Origin: Diaminobutyricibacter sp. McL0608 | GTDB lineage: Bacteria; Actinomycetota; Actinomycetes; Actinomycetales; Microbacteriaceae | Reading direction: 5' to 3' | Assembly (NCBI RefSeq): GCF_039613825.1 | Contig: NZ_CP154826.1 | Span: forward strand, 3,534,001-3,598,000 | DNA length: 64,000 nt | Part shown: piece by piece, positions 7,618-17,142 of the stretch | Position numbering within the stretch: the first letter of the stretch is position 1 | Layout of the letters: every line of letters starts with the position of its first letter | Position numbers and translations under genes: made by a program | The notes under the pieces: generated by a model | The model's input: only the letters and a program-made list of their open reading frames with translations | The model's database searches: none | What the model was told of the DNA's origin: nothing

Positions 7618-8208
7618 TTGTCCATCGCAGAACTCCCTACCCGCACGGCTGACACCAGCGCACCCCTTCTCCCCGTGCTCGCGGACCGCTGGAGCCCGCG
7701 CGCGTACGACGCGACCGCGCCCGTCGACGAAGTGAAGCTCACTGCCGCCCTCGAGGCCGCACGCTGGTCGCCGTCAGCCAACAACTCGCAGCCGTGGCGT
7801 TTCATCGTCGCCCGCCGCGGGACGGCAGCGTTCGACACCATCGCCGCCAACCTCATGGGCTTCAACCAGGCCTGGGCGGGATCGGCCGGCGTGCTCATCG
7901 TCGCCCTCGCCGAGACTGTCGACGAGAACGGCAAGGAGCGCCCCTGGGGCAAGTACGACGTCGGCCAGGCGATCGCGCACCTCTCGGTCCAGGCCCACCA
8001 CGACGGTCTTCACGTACACCAGATGGGCGGGTTCATCGCTGACGGCCTGCGCGAGGCTTTCGGCATCGAGGAGCGCTTCGCGCCGATCTCGGTGACCGCG
8101 CTCGGCGTGCTCGGCTCCCCCGACGACCTCCCGGAGGCCCTGCGCGAGCGCGAGGTCGCGCCCCGCAGCCGCACCGACCTCGACGAGCTGCTCCTGGTCA
8201 ACGCATAA
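7618..8208 (+). CDS. Nitroreductase-family flavoprotein
   Basis: A 196-residue protein starting at TTG 7618, chosen because AGGAG lies at 7606-7610. Members bind FMN and reduce nitro groups, quinones or similar acceptors with NAD(P)H. RWSPRAYD near the N-terminus and AARWSPSANNSQPWRF (about residues 44-59) form the FMN-binding signature. LGVLGSPDDLPEALRERE near the C-terminus also fits the family. It is on the short side for the family, like other actinobacterial versions. A strong hairpin downstream (8255-8295) ends the unit. The physiological substrate cannot be inferred. Confidence 0.88.
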   Translation: MSIAELPTRTADTSAPLLPVLADRWSPRAYDATAPVDEVKLTAALEAARWSPSANNSQPWRFIVARRGTAAFDTIAANLMGFNQAWAGSAGVLIVALAETVDENGKERPWGKYDVGQAIAHLSVQAHHDGLHVHQMGGFIADGLREAFGIEERFAPISVTALGVLGSPDDLPEALREREVAPRSRTDLDELLLVNA

Positions 8209-8254
8209 GGCCCGCCTGACCGCTCGCTTTCCGCCCGCACGGGGAGCGAGTACC

Positions 8255-8295
8255 CGAAAAGTCGCCCTGTTCGTCACGAACGGGGCGACTTTTCG
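8255..8295. terminator. Strong bidirectional-type hairpin terminator
   Basis: Twenty-base arms (8255-8274 and 8276-8295) pair with a single wobble. They begin CGAAAAGTCGCCC and end GGGCGACTTTTCG, so each strand gives a stem with a T-run. It separates the nitroreductase and convergent alcohol dehydrogenase genes. Confidence 0.85.
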
Positions 8296-8399
8296 CATGC
8301 GCGGCCGATGCGCTCGCTCCTCGCACTAGTTTGATCCCGGCGCACTAGTTGTACTGAGTGCGCCGAGACTGAAGTAGTGCGGCTAGTGCTTCGTGCCCG

Positions 8400-9449
8400 T
8401 CAGGGGCGCAGGAGCACCTTGATGGCGCGGCGCTCATCCATGGCCGCGTAGGCCTCGGCCACGTCGGCGAGCGGAAGTTCCAGGTCGAAGACGCGACCGG
8501 GGTCGATCGTGCCGGCCAGCACATCCGCCAACAGTTCCTCGACGTAACCGCGCACCGGCGCGACCCCGCCGTTCACACCAACGTTCGTGTTGAACAGGCG
8601 ACGCACGGGCAGCTCCGGGCCGCCGTTAGGAGCGCCGACGTAGCCGACCATCCCACCCGGTCGCACCGAGCGGATCGCCTGGTCCATCGATTCTTTCGTT
8701 CCGACGCACTCGAGCACGCAGTCGGCGCCGATGTCGTCGAGCATCGCTTTGACTCGTCCGACGCCTTCGTCGCCGCGCTCCTCGACGATGTCGGTCGCGC
8801 CGAACGCGCGAGCGAGCTCCTGCCGCGCTTCGTGCCGGGACATCGCGATGATGCGGGATGCGCCGAGCCGCCTCGACGCGAGCACCGCGCAGAGGCCGAC
8901 GGCACCATCCCCGACGACCACGACCGTGCTGCCCTCCGTCACGCCCGCCGAGACGGCCGCGTGATGACCGGTGCCCATCACATCCGCGAGGGAGAGCAGG
9001 CTCGGGATGAGCTCCTCTGCCGGGTATTCGGGCGTCGCGACGAGCGAACCGTCGGCGTGCGGAACGCGGACTCGCTCCCCCTGGCCGCCGTCGGCGAAGG
9101 CGCCGAACTCGTCTTCAGTGCCCCACCATCCGCCGTGCTGGCAGGAGGTGCTCACACCGTTGCGGCAGTTGATGCACGTGTTGTCGCAATCGTAGAAGGG
9201 GGCGATCACGAAGTCGCCGACCTGCACCTTCGTGACGTTCGGGCCGACCTCCTCGACGACGCCCACGAACTCGTGGCCGATGCGGTGCGGCTCGTGCGTG
9301 GGAGTGACGCCGCGGTAGGGCCACAGGTCCGACCCGCAGACGCAGGCCGCGACGACGCGGACGATCGCGTCTCCTCCTGTGGACAGGACCGGATCGGGAA
9401 CCTCTTCGTAGCGGATGTCCCGCTCGCCGTGAATGACCGTTGCATGCAT
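8400..9449 (-). CDS. Zinc-dependent alcohol dehydrogenase (MDR family)
   Basis: A 349-residue medium-chain dehydrogenase. Catalytic zinc ligands appear as Cys38 (VCGSD) and the GHE motif (His59-Glu60). Structural zinc cysteines are Cys88, Cys92, Cys95 and Cys103 in the CDNTCINCRNG region. The NAD(P)-binding Rossmann motif is VVVVGDGAVGL. The order fits glutathione-independent, formaldehyde/alcohol-dehydrogenase-like members. It stands alone, convergent with the nitroreductase and divergent from efeO. The alcohol or aldehyde used cannot be read from sequence. Confidence 0.9.
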   Translation of the reverse strand: MHATVIHGERDIRYEEVPDPVLSTGGDAIVRVVAACVCGSDLWPYRGVTPTHEPHRIGHEFVGVVEEVGPNVTKVQVGDFVIAPFYDCDNTCINCRNGVSTSCQHGGWWGTEDEFGAFADGGQGERVRVPHADGSLVATPEYPAEELIPSLLSLADVMGTGHHAAVSAGVTEGSTVVVVGDGAVGLCAVLASRRLGASRIIAMSRHEARQELARAFGATDIVEERGDEGVGRVKAMLDDIGADCVLECVGTKESMDQAIRSVRPGGMVGYVGAPNGGPELPVRRLFNTNVGVNGGVAPVRGYVEELLADVLAGTIDPGRVFDLELPLADVAEAYAAMDERRAIKVLLRP

Positions 9450-9675
9450 GCTCCGAGCCTACGCGCGCCGCTTGGTGGGTGTCGGTGCCGAGTGTCGCGC
9501 CGAGTGGACGGGGATGCGCAACCCGGCTGAGCGGATCACCCCCGTTCGGGGACGCTGCAATGGCAGGCAGGTGAACAGACAGTGAAGCCGGTCCACCCCG
9601 AAGGGCGTCGCTCATAGCATCGCAGAGGCGGCCGGATCCACCGCCCCACAGTCCACCGCAGGGAGGTTCCGCACG

Positions 9676-10908
9676 ATGTCGCAGCGCTCCCGGTTCTCCC
9701 TGCTCTGGGCGGCCCTGGGAGTCGTCATCGTCGTCGGTGTCGTGATCACGCTGGCGGTCCGGCCGGCTGTGGCCGCGCATCCGCCGACCTCCTTCAGCAT
9801 CGCAGCCGACCCCGACCACTGCGGGGCCGGCTGGGGTGCCGGGAGCGGCACGGATGCTCCCGCCGCCACCACCGCGCCGGCACGCGTCGACGGCGGCGTG
9901 CAGACCTTCACCGTCACCAACGGCACCGTCGCCGGCATGGAGGTGTACCTCCAGTCAGTGGACTCGAAGAAGGTGTACCTGGACCTCGAGGGCATCGGCG
10001 CGGGAGCTCACGTCACGGCGCGCGTCGCGCTCGGCTCCGGCCGGTACCGCTTCGTCTGCCTGCCGGCGGATGTGGACCCCGTGACAGGCCCGCCCGTCTC
10101 GGTCGGTGCCGCGCCGCCATCCGTCGCCCTCACGCCGGGCATGGTTCCCGTCACCCGCAACGACCTCATCCCGGTCGCCAAGACGTACGGAACCTGGGTG
10201 TCGTCGCGCATCCCGGTGCTGCGCAAGCAGGTCCAGTCGCTCAGCGACGACGTTGCGGAGGGCGACTCAGCAGGTGCGAAGACCGCCTGGTTGGCCGCGC
10301 ACCTCACCTATGAGACCCTCGGCGCGGCGTACGGCGCGTTCGGCGACCTCGACACCGCCATCAACGGGCCGCCCGCTCCCGGAAGCACCGCGCTGAACGA
10401 CCCTGAGCTCACCGGGTTCCATCGCGTCGAAGCCCTGCTGTGGTCGGGGGCGCCGGCCACCAGCATCCAGCCTGCCGTCGCCGCCCTGGCCACGGCGGTC
10501 GCCGCGTTGGGCGCGGCGTTCTCCGACGCCGAGGTCGACCCCGGCGACATCGGGCTGCGCGCCCACGAGATCGTCGAGAACGCCATCCAGTTCGAGTTGC
10601 AGGGGACGACGGATGCGGGGTCCGGCACGAACATCGCGACGATCGGCGCAAACCTGCAGGGTGCATCCGCTGCGCTCGAACCGCTCGAGGGCATCCTCGC
10701 GACGCGCTACCCGCAGCTCGACGCGACGAAAGCCGGCATCGCTCGGAGCCAGGCGCTCGTGCAGTCGCTTCGCCGCGCGGACGGGTCCTGGCCGCGCGTC
10801 GCGAGCCTGACGCTGGCGCAGCGCGAACGGCTCGACGCCTCGCTGAGCGAGACGGCGGAGTTGCTCGCGCCGGTCGCGGCGATCTGTGACATCCGGAGGG
10901 AACCATGA
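9676..10908 (+). CDS. efeO: EfeO-type iron-uptake lipoprotein-like/imelysin protein
   Basis: A 410-residue exported protein. A signal/anchor helix spans about residues 8-33. Next comes a cupredoxin-like N-domain ([15 protein letters not shown]), then an imelysin-type M75 domain. The HxxxE motif is His209/Glu213 (HLTYE), and GFHRVE (His249, Glu252) is the second conserved imelysin box. EfeO binds ferrous iron or haem outside the membrane for the EfeUOB system. GGGAGG at about 9660 precedes ATG 9676. The stop overlaps the efeB start (ATGA). The usual partner permease efeU is not adjacent, so it must be elsewhere or be replaced. Confidence 0.9.
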   Translation: MSQRSRFSLLWAALGVVIVVGVVITLAVRPAVAAHPPTSFSIAADPDHCGAGWGAGSGTDAPAATTAPARVDGGVQTFTVTNGTVAGMEVYLQSVDSKKVYLDLEGIGAGAHVTARVALGSGRYRFVCLPADVDPVTGPPVSVGAAPPSVALTPGMVPVTRNDLIPVAKTYGTWVSSRIPVLRKQVQSLSDDVAEGDSAGAKTAWLAAHLTYETLGAAYGAFGDLDTAINGPPAPGSTALNDPELTGFHRVEALLWSGAPATSIQPAVAALATAVAALGAAFSDAEVDPGDIGLRAHEIVENAIQFELQGTTDAGSGTNIATIGANLQGASAALEPLEGILATRYPQLDATKAGIARSQALVQSLRRADGSWPRVASLTLAQRERLDASLSETAELLAPVAAICDIRREP

Positions 10909-12221
10909 CAGGCGACAGGGCGGGCACGGCGAGTCATGACTCGGCAGGCACGGCGAAGCGCGACTCGGCGGATGCCGGCGACACCGGCCGCATCGCCGGC
11001 ACCGGTCTCGGTCGGCGCGGATTCCTCGGCGCCGTGCTCGGCGCAGGGATCGCCGCACCCGCCACGCTTGCGGCCGCGCCGGCGCTGACAGCGAGCGCAG
11101 CATCCGCCGCCTCCCCGCGTACCGCGTACGAATTCCACGGTCGCCACCAGCAGGGGATCACGACGCCGCAACAGAAGGCCGCCGCCTACGTCGCCCTCGA
11201 CGCCACAGCCGCCGGCCGCGCCGAGCTCATCGACCTGCTTCAGACCCTCACGACGACTGCCCGTTTCCTCACCGCAGGCGGCACGCCCGCCGACCCCGGC
11301 CTCACCGCACCGCCCGCCGATTCCGGCATCCTGGGACCGGTCGTCGTATCCGACGGCCTGACCGTGACGCTCTCGGTGGGCGCATCCCTCTTCGATGGCC
11401 GCTACGGCCTGGCCTCCGCGAAGCCGGCACGGCTGCGGACGATGGAGGACTTCCCCAACGACGCGCTGCGGCGCGCGGTGTGCGACGGCGACCTGCTTCT
11501 GCAGGTGTGCGCCGACGACCGCGACACCGTGACCCACGCCATCCGGGAGCTGACGCGGGCGACGCGCGGCGGGATGCAGGTGCGCTGGCGGCAGGACGGG
11601 TTCGTGTCGCCGCCCCGTCCATCCGGAACCCCGCGCAACCTCATGGGGTTCAAGGACGGAACGTCCAACCCGCTCGTCAACGATGCGACGGCGATGAACG
11701 ACCTCGTCTGGACCCGGGCCGGTGCCGACGAGCCCGCCTGGGTCGCGGGCGGCACGTATCACGTAGTGCGGCTCATCCGTATGCTCGTCGAATTCTGGGA
11801 CCGCGTGAACCTCCACGAACAGGAGAACATGATCGGCCGTCGGCGGGGCTCGGGCGCTCCGCTGACGGCGTCGAACGAACACGACGACCCGCACTACGAG
11901 AACGACCCGACTGGCGATGTGATCCAGATGGATGCGCACATCCGACTCGCGAACCCGCGCACCGACGCCACGGCCAAGCAACGCATGCTCCGCCGGGCAT
12001 ACAACTACGACGCAGGTCTCGACAGCAACGGCAACCTCGACATGGGGCTCATCTTCACTGCGTTCAACCAGGACCTCGAACGACAGTTCGTCGCTGTGCA
12101 GAGACGGCTCGTCGACGAGCCGCTCGTCGATTACATCTCGCCGTTCGGCGGCGGGTACTACTTCGCGCTCCCCGGGGTGCGCGACACCTCCGACTGGTTC
12201 GGCAGGGGCATGCTCGCCTGA
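10905..12221 (+). CDS. efeB: EfeB, Tat-exported DyP-type haem peroxidase
   Basis: A 438-residue Dyp-type peroxidase of the deferrochelatase/EfeB group. A long N-region precedes the twin-arginine motif GRRGFLG (Arg37-Arg38), followed by a hydrophobic, Ala-rich signal. GFKDGTSNP holds the GxxDG catalytic aspartate (Asp251). His345 in AHIRLANPR is the proximal haem ligand, and Arg363, 18 residues later in MLRRAYNY, is the distal arginine, matching E. coli EfeB spacing. It is folded and haem-loaded before Tat export and works with EfeO. It is translationally coupled to efeO. Confidence 0.92.
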   Translation: MTGDRAGTASHDSAGTAKRDSADAGDTGRIAGTGLGRRGFLGAVLGAGIAAPATLAAAPALTASAASAASPRTAYEFHGRHQQGITTPQQKAAAYVALDATAAGRAELIDLLQTLTTTARFLTAGGTPADPGLTAPPADSGILGPVVVSDGLTVTLSVGASLFDGRYGLASAKPARLRTMEDFPNDALRRAVCDGDLLLQVCADDRDTVTHAIRELTRATRGGMQVRWRQDGFVSPPRPSGTPRNLMGFKDGTSNPLVNDATAMNDLVWTRAGADEPAWVAGGTYHVVRLIRMLVEFWDRVNLHEQENMIGRRRGSGAPLTASNEHDDPHYENDPTGDVIQMDAHIRLANPRTDATAKQRMLRRAYNYDAGLDSNGNLDMGLIFTAFNQDLERQFVAVQRRLVDEPLVDYISPFGGGYYFALPGVRDTSDWFGRGMLA

Positions 12222-12302
12222 ATCGCGACGAGGCGATGCGCAGGCGAGCGCACGGGTTCGGCGCAGACGCGCCGGATATCACAAGAGAAGAAAAGGGTAA
12301 AC

Positions 12303-13970
12303 GTGTTCAGACAGTTCAGTCTGCGCCGTGCCGGTCTCGCCGCGGTCGGGGTGACCGCGCTGGTCGGCGCAGGACTACTCGCAATGTCGCCTGCCATGGC
12401 GTACCCGGGAGGCCACGACCAGTCGGGCCGCACCGCTACGCCGATCAAGCATCTCGTCGTCATCTTCGACGAGAACATCTCATTCGATCACTACTTCGGC
12501 ACCTACCCGACCGCGGCCAACACCGACGGGACGCACTTCACCGCTGCCAAGGGAACGCCCAAGGTCAACAACCTCGTCACGTCGGGCGCACTCACCACCA
12601 ACCCCAACCTGTACCCGCCGAAACGACTCACCCCGGCACAGGCCCTCACCTGCGACCAGAACCACGGCTACTCGGCCGAGCAGCAGGCTGTCGACGCCGG
12701 CAAGATGGACCTGTTCGTGCAGAAGACCAGCACCGACACCTGTACGGGACTGTTCGGGGCACCGGGCCTCGCCATGGACTACTACGACGGCAACACCGTC
12801 ACGGGCCTGTGGAACTACGCACAGAACTACGCGATGAGCGACAACGCCTGGGACACGACCTTCGGGCCCTCCACCCCTGGCGCGCTGAACCTCGTCTCGG
12901 GCCAGACCCACGGAGCGACGGCGTACGACCCCAAGACCGGCGCCGTGCTTCCGACGTCGACCGCGGTGAGCTCGCCGAACAAGGCCGGTGTCGGAACGGT
13001 GATCGGTGACCCCGACCCCGCGTACGACGACTGCTCCGACAGCGACCACACCGCGACGAGCGCCGTCGTCGGGATGGCCGGCAAGAACGTCGGCGACCTG
13101 CTCAACTCGGAGCACGTGACCTGGGGCTGGTTCCAGGGCGGCTTCACACCGAGCACGGCGTGGGACGGCAAGACCGGCGACTACGCGAAGTGCGACACGG
13201 TGACGGCGAACGTCGGCGCATCGACGCCGAAGGACTACTCGCCGCACCACTCGCCCTTCCAGTACTACAAGTCGACGTCGAACCCGCACCACCTTCCGCC
13301 GTCGTCGTCCGCAGCCATCGGGCACACCGACCAGGCGAACCACCAGTACGACCTGAGCTCGTTCGACACCGCGCTCGCCAAGAACAACCTCCCGGCGGTC
13401 TCCTTCCTGAAGGCACCGGAGGCACAGGACGGCCACGCGGCATACAGTGACCCGCTGGATGAGCAGAAGTTCCTGGTCAACGAGATCAACGCGATCCAGA
13501 AGTCGAAGTCGTGGTCCAGCACCGCGGTCGTCGTCACCTACGACGACTCCGACGGATGGTACGACCACGTCGCGCCGAAGGTCGCAAACGGTTCGGCGGA
13601 TGCTGGGGCCGACTCGGCCGTCTGCACAAGCGTTTCGCACGTGGCCGGCGGGTACGCCGACCGTTGCGGCCCGAGCCAGCGACTCCCGCTCCTCGTGATC
13701 TCGCCCTACGCGGCGCAGAACCACGTGGACCACGCGCCGATCGAGCAGGCCTCCGTGCTGCGCTTCATCGAGGGCAACTGGGGAACCGGGCGGATCGGTG
13801 ACGCATCGTTCGACACGCGCGCCGGATCGCTGGGCGGGTTGTTCAACTTCTCCCGGCCGCAGAACCGCGAGGTGCTGCTGTCTCCGACCACCGGAGCGGT
13901 GACGGCGGTGGTCCCCACGAAGGGCCACGGCCAGACGCCGCCGAAGCACGGCTGGCCAGCCACGCCGTAA
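12303..13970 (+). CDS. Secreted phosphoesterase (phospholipase C / acid phosphatase family)
   Basis: A 555-residue exported hydrolase starting at GTG 12303. The signal region includes SLRRAGLAAVG, weakly Tat-like, ending near MSPAMAYPG. The phosphoesterase signature begins KHLVVIFDENISFDHYFGTYP (split, about residues 45-65), holding the catalytic Asp/Glu-Asn metal site. VTYDDSDGWYDHVAP (about 415-429) and GPSQRLPLLVISPYA complete the family motifs. Members cleave phosphodiesters or phosphomonoesters outside the cell, often for phosphate scavenging. It follows efeB by 81 bases and may share its transcript. A hairpin terminator lies just downstream. Confidence 0.88.
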   Translation: MFRQFSLRRAGLAAVGVTALVGAGLLAMSPAMAYPGGHDQSGRTATPIKHLVVIFDENISFDHYFGTYPTAANTDGTHFTAAKGTPKVNNLVTSGALTTNPNLYPPKRLTPAQALTCDQNHGYSAEQQAVDAGKMDLFVQKTSTDTCTGLFGAPGLAMDYYDGNTVTGLWNYAQNYAMSDNAWDTTFGPSTPGALNLVSGQTHGATAYDPKTGAVLPTSTAVSSPNKAGVGTVIGDPDPAYDDCSDSDHTATSAVVGMAGKNVGDLLNSEHVTWGWFQGGFTPSTAWDGKTGDYAKCDTVTANVGASTPKDYSPHHSPFQYYKSTSNPHHLPPSSSAAIGHTDQANHQYDLSSFDTALAKNNLPAVSFLKAPEAQDGHAAYSDPLDEQKFLVNEINAIQKSKSWSSTAVVVTYDDSDGWYDHVAPKVANGSADAGADSAVCTSVSHVAGGYADRCGPSQRLPLLVISPYAAQNHVDHAPIEQASVLRFIEGNWGTGRIGDASFDTRAGSLGGLFNFSRPQNREVLLSPTTGAVTAVVPTKGHGQTPPKHGWPATP

Positions 13971-13982
13971 CATTCGGACGAA

Positions 13983-14013
13983 CGGCCCCTCACCCGTGCT
14001 GGGTGGGGGGCCG
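13983..14013 (+). terminator. Hairpin terminator after phosphoesterase gene
   Basis: Arms CGGCCCCTCACCC (13983-13995) and GGGTGGGGGGCCG (14001-14013) pair with one wobble around a five-base loop. There is no U-tract. It lies between the convergent phosphoesterase and clpB genes. Confidence 0.75.
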
Positions 14014-14113
14014 GCGCAGATGCGCGGCACCGGCACCGAGAGTCGCCGTTGCGGTCGAGACAGTCCGGTAGAACGGGAACTCTCGGCCGGAACGGGCTAT
14101 CTCGACGGAAACG

Positions 14114-16327
14114 TCACCCCTCGAGGTCGTCGCCCTCGCGGCCATCCTCGTCGGCGATGCCCGCCGGAACGGACACCGACGGCGCGACCGACAACCGGTC
14201 GCCTTCGGGCGCCAGATCCACGAGAACGGTGTCGCCGTCGTGGATCTCCCCCGCCAGCAGTTCCGTCGCCAGCCGATCGTCGATCTCCTGCTGCATCAGC
14301 CGGCGCAGCGGTCGCGCTCCATAGATCGTGTCGTAGCCGCGTCCGGCGAGCCAGCGGCGCGCATCCGGAGTCACCGCGAGCTCCAGCCTGCGATCCTGCA
14401 GGCGGCGCGTCAGGCGGTCGATGTTCAGTTCGACGATCTCGCCCAGCTCCTCCTGGGTGAGCGTCGAGAACACCACGATGTCGTCGAGCCGGTTCACGAA
14501 CTCGGGTTTGAACGACTGCCGCACCATCTGCAGCACGGCCTCATGCTTCTCGGCCTCGGTGAGGGTCGGGTCGACGAGGAACTGGCTGCCCAGGTTCGAC
14601 GTCAGCACCAGGATCGCGTTGCGGAAATCGACCGTGCGCCCCTGACCGTCGGTGAGCCTGCCGTCGTCGAGCACCTGCAGGAGCACGTCGAAGACCTCCG
14701 GATGCGCCTTCTCGACCTCGTCGAGGAGGATCACCGAATAAGGGCGCCGGCGCACGGCCTCCGTCAACTGACCGCCCTGCTCGTAGCCGACATAGCCGGG
14801 AGGGGCGCCGACGAGCCGGGAGACGGAGAACTTCTCCCCGTACTCGCTCATGTCGATGCGGACCATCGCCTTCTCGTCGTCGAAGAGGAAGGCGGCGAGC
14901 GCCTTCGCCAGCTCGGTCTTGCCGACGCCCGTCGGTCCGAGGAACAGGAATGAACCGGTGGGCCGGTCGGGGTCGGAGATGCCTGCGCGCGTGCGGCGGA
15001 CCGCATCCGCCACCGCCTTGACCGCCGGCTTCTGCCCGATCAGGCGTTTGCCGAGTTCGGCTTCGAGACGCAGCAGCTTCTCGGTCTCACCCTGGGTCAG
15101 CCGGTCGACCGGGATGCCCGTCCAGGCCGCCACGACCGCCGCGATGTCTTCGCTCGTGACCTGCTCGTTGACCATGCGCGGGTGATCCGGATGCTGTTCG
15201 GCCTGCTCGGCGACCGCCAGTTCACGTTCGATCGACGGGATCGTCTCGTACTCGATCTTCGACGCTTCCTGGTAGCGCCCGTCGCGCAGTGCGAGGTCAC
15301 GCTGGGTCTTCGCCTCCTCGAGGTGGGAGCGCAACTCGCCGACCCGGTTGAGGGATGCCTTCTCGAGCCGCCAACGCTCCTGCAGCTCCGCGAGTTCGCT
15401 CTCGCTCTCCTTCAGTCGCTCACGCAGCTTGGCCAGGCGCTCCTTGCTCGCGTCGTCCTTCTCCTTCTCGAGGGCGAACTCTTCGAGCTTCATCCGCTCG
15501 ACCACCCGCTGGAGCGTGTCGATCTCGACGGGCGCCGAGTCGATCTCCATCTTGAGCCGGCTGGCCGCCTCGTCGATCAGGTCGATGGCCTTGTCAGGGA
15601 GCTGACGCGCGGTGATGTAGCGGTTGGAGAGGGATGCGGCAGCCACCAGCGCAGAGTCCTCGATCGTCACGCCGTGGTGCGCTTCGTAGCGCCCCTTCAA
15701 CCCGCGCAGGATGGCGACCGTGTCCTCGACGCTCGGCTCACCGACGTAGACCTGCTGGAACCGGCGCTCGAGGGCCGCGTCCTTCTCGATGAACTCGCGG
15801 TACTCGTTCAGCGTGGTCGCGCCGATGAGGCGGAGCTCGCCGCGGGCGAGCATCGGCTTCAGCATGTTGGATGCGGCTACCGACCCTTCGCCGCCACCCG
15901 CGCCCATCAGGATGTGCAGCTCGTCGACGAACGTGATGATCTGGCCCTGGGCGTCGTTGATCTCCTTGAGCACGGCCTTGAGGCGCTCTTCGAACTGGCC
16001 ACGGTACATGGCGCCGGCGACGAGGGCGGACAGGTCGAGCGTGACGAGCTGCTTGCCTTTGAGCGAGTCGGCGACGTCGCCGGCGACGATGCGCTGGGCG
16101 AGGCCTTCGACGACCGCCGTCTTGCCGACGCCCGGTTCACCGATGAGCACGGGGTTGTTCTTGGTGCGGCGGGTCAGCACCTGGCTGACGCGCCGGATCT
16201 CGGCGTCGCGCCCGATCACGGGGTCGAGCTTGCCGCTTTTGGCGATCTCGGTGAGGTTGATCCCGTACTGCTCGAGTGCGGTCTTCTGCTCGTCGGTCGA
16301 GGCAGGGGCGCCCTGCATGTTCGCCAT
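14114..16327 (-). CDS. clpB: ClpB-type AAA+ disaggregase lacking the N-terminal Clp_N domain
   Basis: A 737-residue HSP100 protein. ClpB with DnaK/DnaJ/GrpE pulls apart aggregated proteins using two ATPase rings. Walker A boxes are GEPGVGKT (63-70) and GPTGVGKT (464-471). A coiled-coil M-domain (about 300-400, rich in Glu/Lys/Arg) lies between them, identifying ClpB rather than ClpA or ClpC. Full-length ClpB is about 860 residues. Here the Clp_N domain is absent and the protein starts just before NBD1, like the short ClpB form, with no upstream in-frame coding for it. The C-terminal tail is acidic ([12 protein letters not shown]). A HAIR-like HspR site lies 39-59 bases upstream. Confidence 0.92.
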   Translation of the reverse strand: MANMQGAPASTDEQKTALEQYGINLTEIAKSGKLDPVIGRDAEIRRVSQVLTRRTKNNPVLIGEPGVGKTAVVEGLAQRIVAGDVADSLKGKQLVTLDLSALVAGAMYRGQFEERLKAVLKEINDAQGQIITFVDELHILMGAGGGEGSVAASNMLKPMLARGELRLIGATTLNEYREFIEKDAALERRFQQVYVGEPSVEDTVAILRGLKGRYEAHHGVTIEDSALVAAASLSNRYITARQLPDKAIDLIDEAASRLKMEIDSAPVEIDTLQRVVERMKLEEFALEKEKDDASKERLAKLRERLKESESELAELQERWRLEKASLNRVGELRSHLEEAKTQRDLALRDGRYQEASKIEYETIPSIERELAVAEQAEQHPDHPRMVNEQVTSEDIAAVVAAWTGIPVDRLTQGETEKLLRLEAELGKRLIGQKPAVKAVADAVRRTRAGISDPDRPTGSFLFLGPTGVGKTELAKALAAFLFDDEKAMVRIDMSEYGEKFSVSRLVGAPPGYVGYEQGGQLTEAVRRRPYSVILLDEVEKAHPEVFDVLLQVLDDGRLTDGQGRTVDFRNAILVLTSNLGSQFLVDPTLTEAEKHEAVLQMVRQSFKPEFVNRLDDIVVFSTLTQEELGEIVELNIDRLTRRLQDRRLELAVTPDARRWLAGRGYDTIYGARPLRRLMQQEIDDRLATELLAGEIHDGDTVLVDLAPEGDRLSVAPSVSVPAGIADEDGREGDDLEG

Positions 16328-16365
16328 CTGGGTCCTTTCTGCTGCTGTGCCGTGTGGCGGTCAAA

Positions 16366-16386
16366 CTTGAGTCTGTCTGGCTCAAC
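16366..16386 (-). promoter_or_regulatory. HAIR-like HspR binding site upstream of clpB
   Basis: CTTGAGT, seven bases, GCTCAAC: this matches the HAIR consensus CTTGAGT-N7-ACTCAAG with two changes in the right half. HspR is encoded in this window at 35626-36051, so direct repression of clpB is likely. Confidence 0.8.
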
Positions 16387-16494
16387 TTTAGCAACGGGCG
16401 GAGTATTCCGCCAGCGCCCGCTGAGTGTATCCGCCCAGACGCGCGCCCGGGGCGCCGGGCAGCGAGTCGGCGCTTGCGCAGCAAGGCGGAGCAC

Positions 16495-16601
16495 GTTCAT
16501 AAAACAGGAGATCGTGTGAGAGGAGTGGCTCCTGGGGCACGGCGGTGAGGCGACCGGGCGCATCCGACCCCATCCGTCACACGGGTTCCTGTTTTGTGAA
16601 C
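16495..16601. repeat. Imperfect 25-base inverted repeat around 57 bases
   Basis: The arm at 16495-16519 and the arm at 16577-16601 match at 21 of 25 positions in inverted orientation. The left begins GTTCATAAAACAGGA and the right ends TCCTGTTTTGTGAAC. The A/T-rich segment stands out from its GC-rich surroundings. It could be a long-loop terminator for the small gene at 16623 or a MITE-like remnant. Confidence 0.6.
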
Positions 16602-16622
16602 ATCACTGGACCGCGAACGGGG

Positions 16623-16880
16623 TCACGCCGGAGGCGAGACCCAGCGGTAGATCTGTCCGTCGCGGAGTTCGACCGCTGCGGGCGGCTCGAGCGCGCCGTC
16701 GGCCGCCATGTCGGCCAGCACCCGGGTGCGCCCGCGCACCACCGTTCCGTCTGGGCGGACCCAGTGCAGGTAGGGGACCAGCAGCAGTCGGATGCTGTCG
16801 CCACTGCCCGCGGCGAGCCCGAGACGAACACGTTCGGCGAGTTGCGCATCCGCTGGGTCCATGCGGTCAGGATGCCGCAC
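16623..16880 (-). CDS. Small NTF2-like hypothetical protein
   Basis: An 85-residue ORF from GTG 16880; ATG 16862 would give 79 residues. The segments LLVPYLHWVRPDG, GRTRVLADMA and ELRDGQIYRW look like a truncated SnoaL/NTF2-like fold, and I recall similar short actinobacterial proteins ending in RDGQIYRW. No enzyme motif is visible. It stands alone between the clpB promoter region and the carboxylesterase gene. Codon use resembles the neighbours. It could be a small ligand-binding protein, but the function is unknown and the call rests on composition and family memory. Confidence 0.5.
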   Translation of the reverse strand: MRHPDRMDPADAQLAERVRLGLAAGSGDSIRLLLVPYLHWVRPDGTVVRGRTRVLADMAADGALEPPAAVELRDGQIYRWVSPPA

Positions 16881-17142
16881 CCACCCCGCACGCGCAACCG
16901 CCCGCAGGGCGCGCGGCGCAGGCGTACAGCACCCGGGCGCGGCATCGAGTTGACAGTTGTTGTCGGGGTGAATCGCCGTGCGGCGACAACAAGTGCCAAG
17001 TCGCGCGACCGCGACGGCCAGGACGGCGGCGCGAGCGGCGAATGCGCGATTAGTTCAGCGGTTGAACTTTCTTCTGGCAAAATAGATGCTGAGACCGAAT
17101 GACGGTGGGTTTTACAGGCCACCCAATCAGAAGGAGCCCCGC

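Noticed and set aside
12480-14036. 518-codon minus-strand frame
   Set aside because: It is antisense to the phosphoesterase and Val/Arg-rich in the manner of third-position GC shadows.
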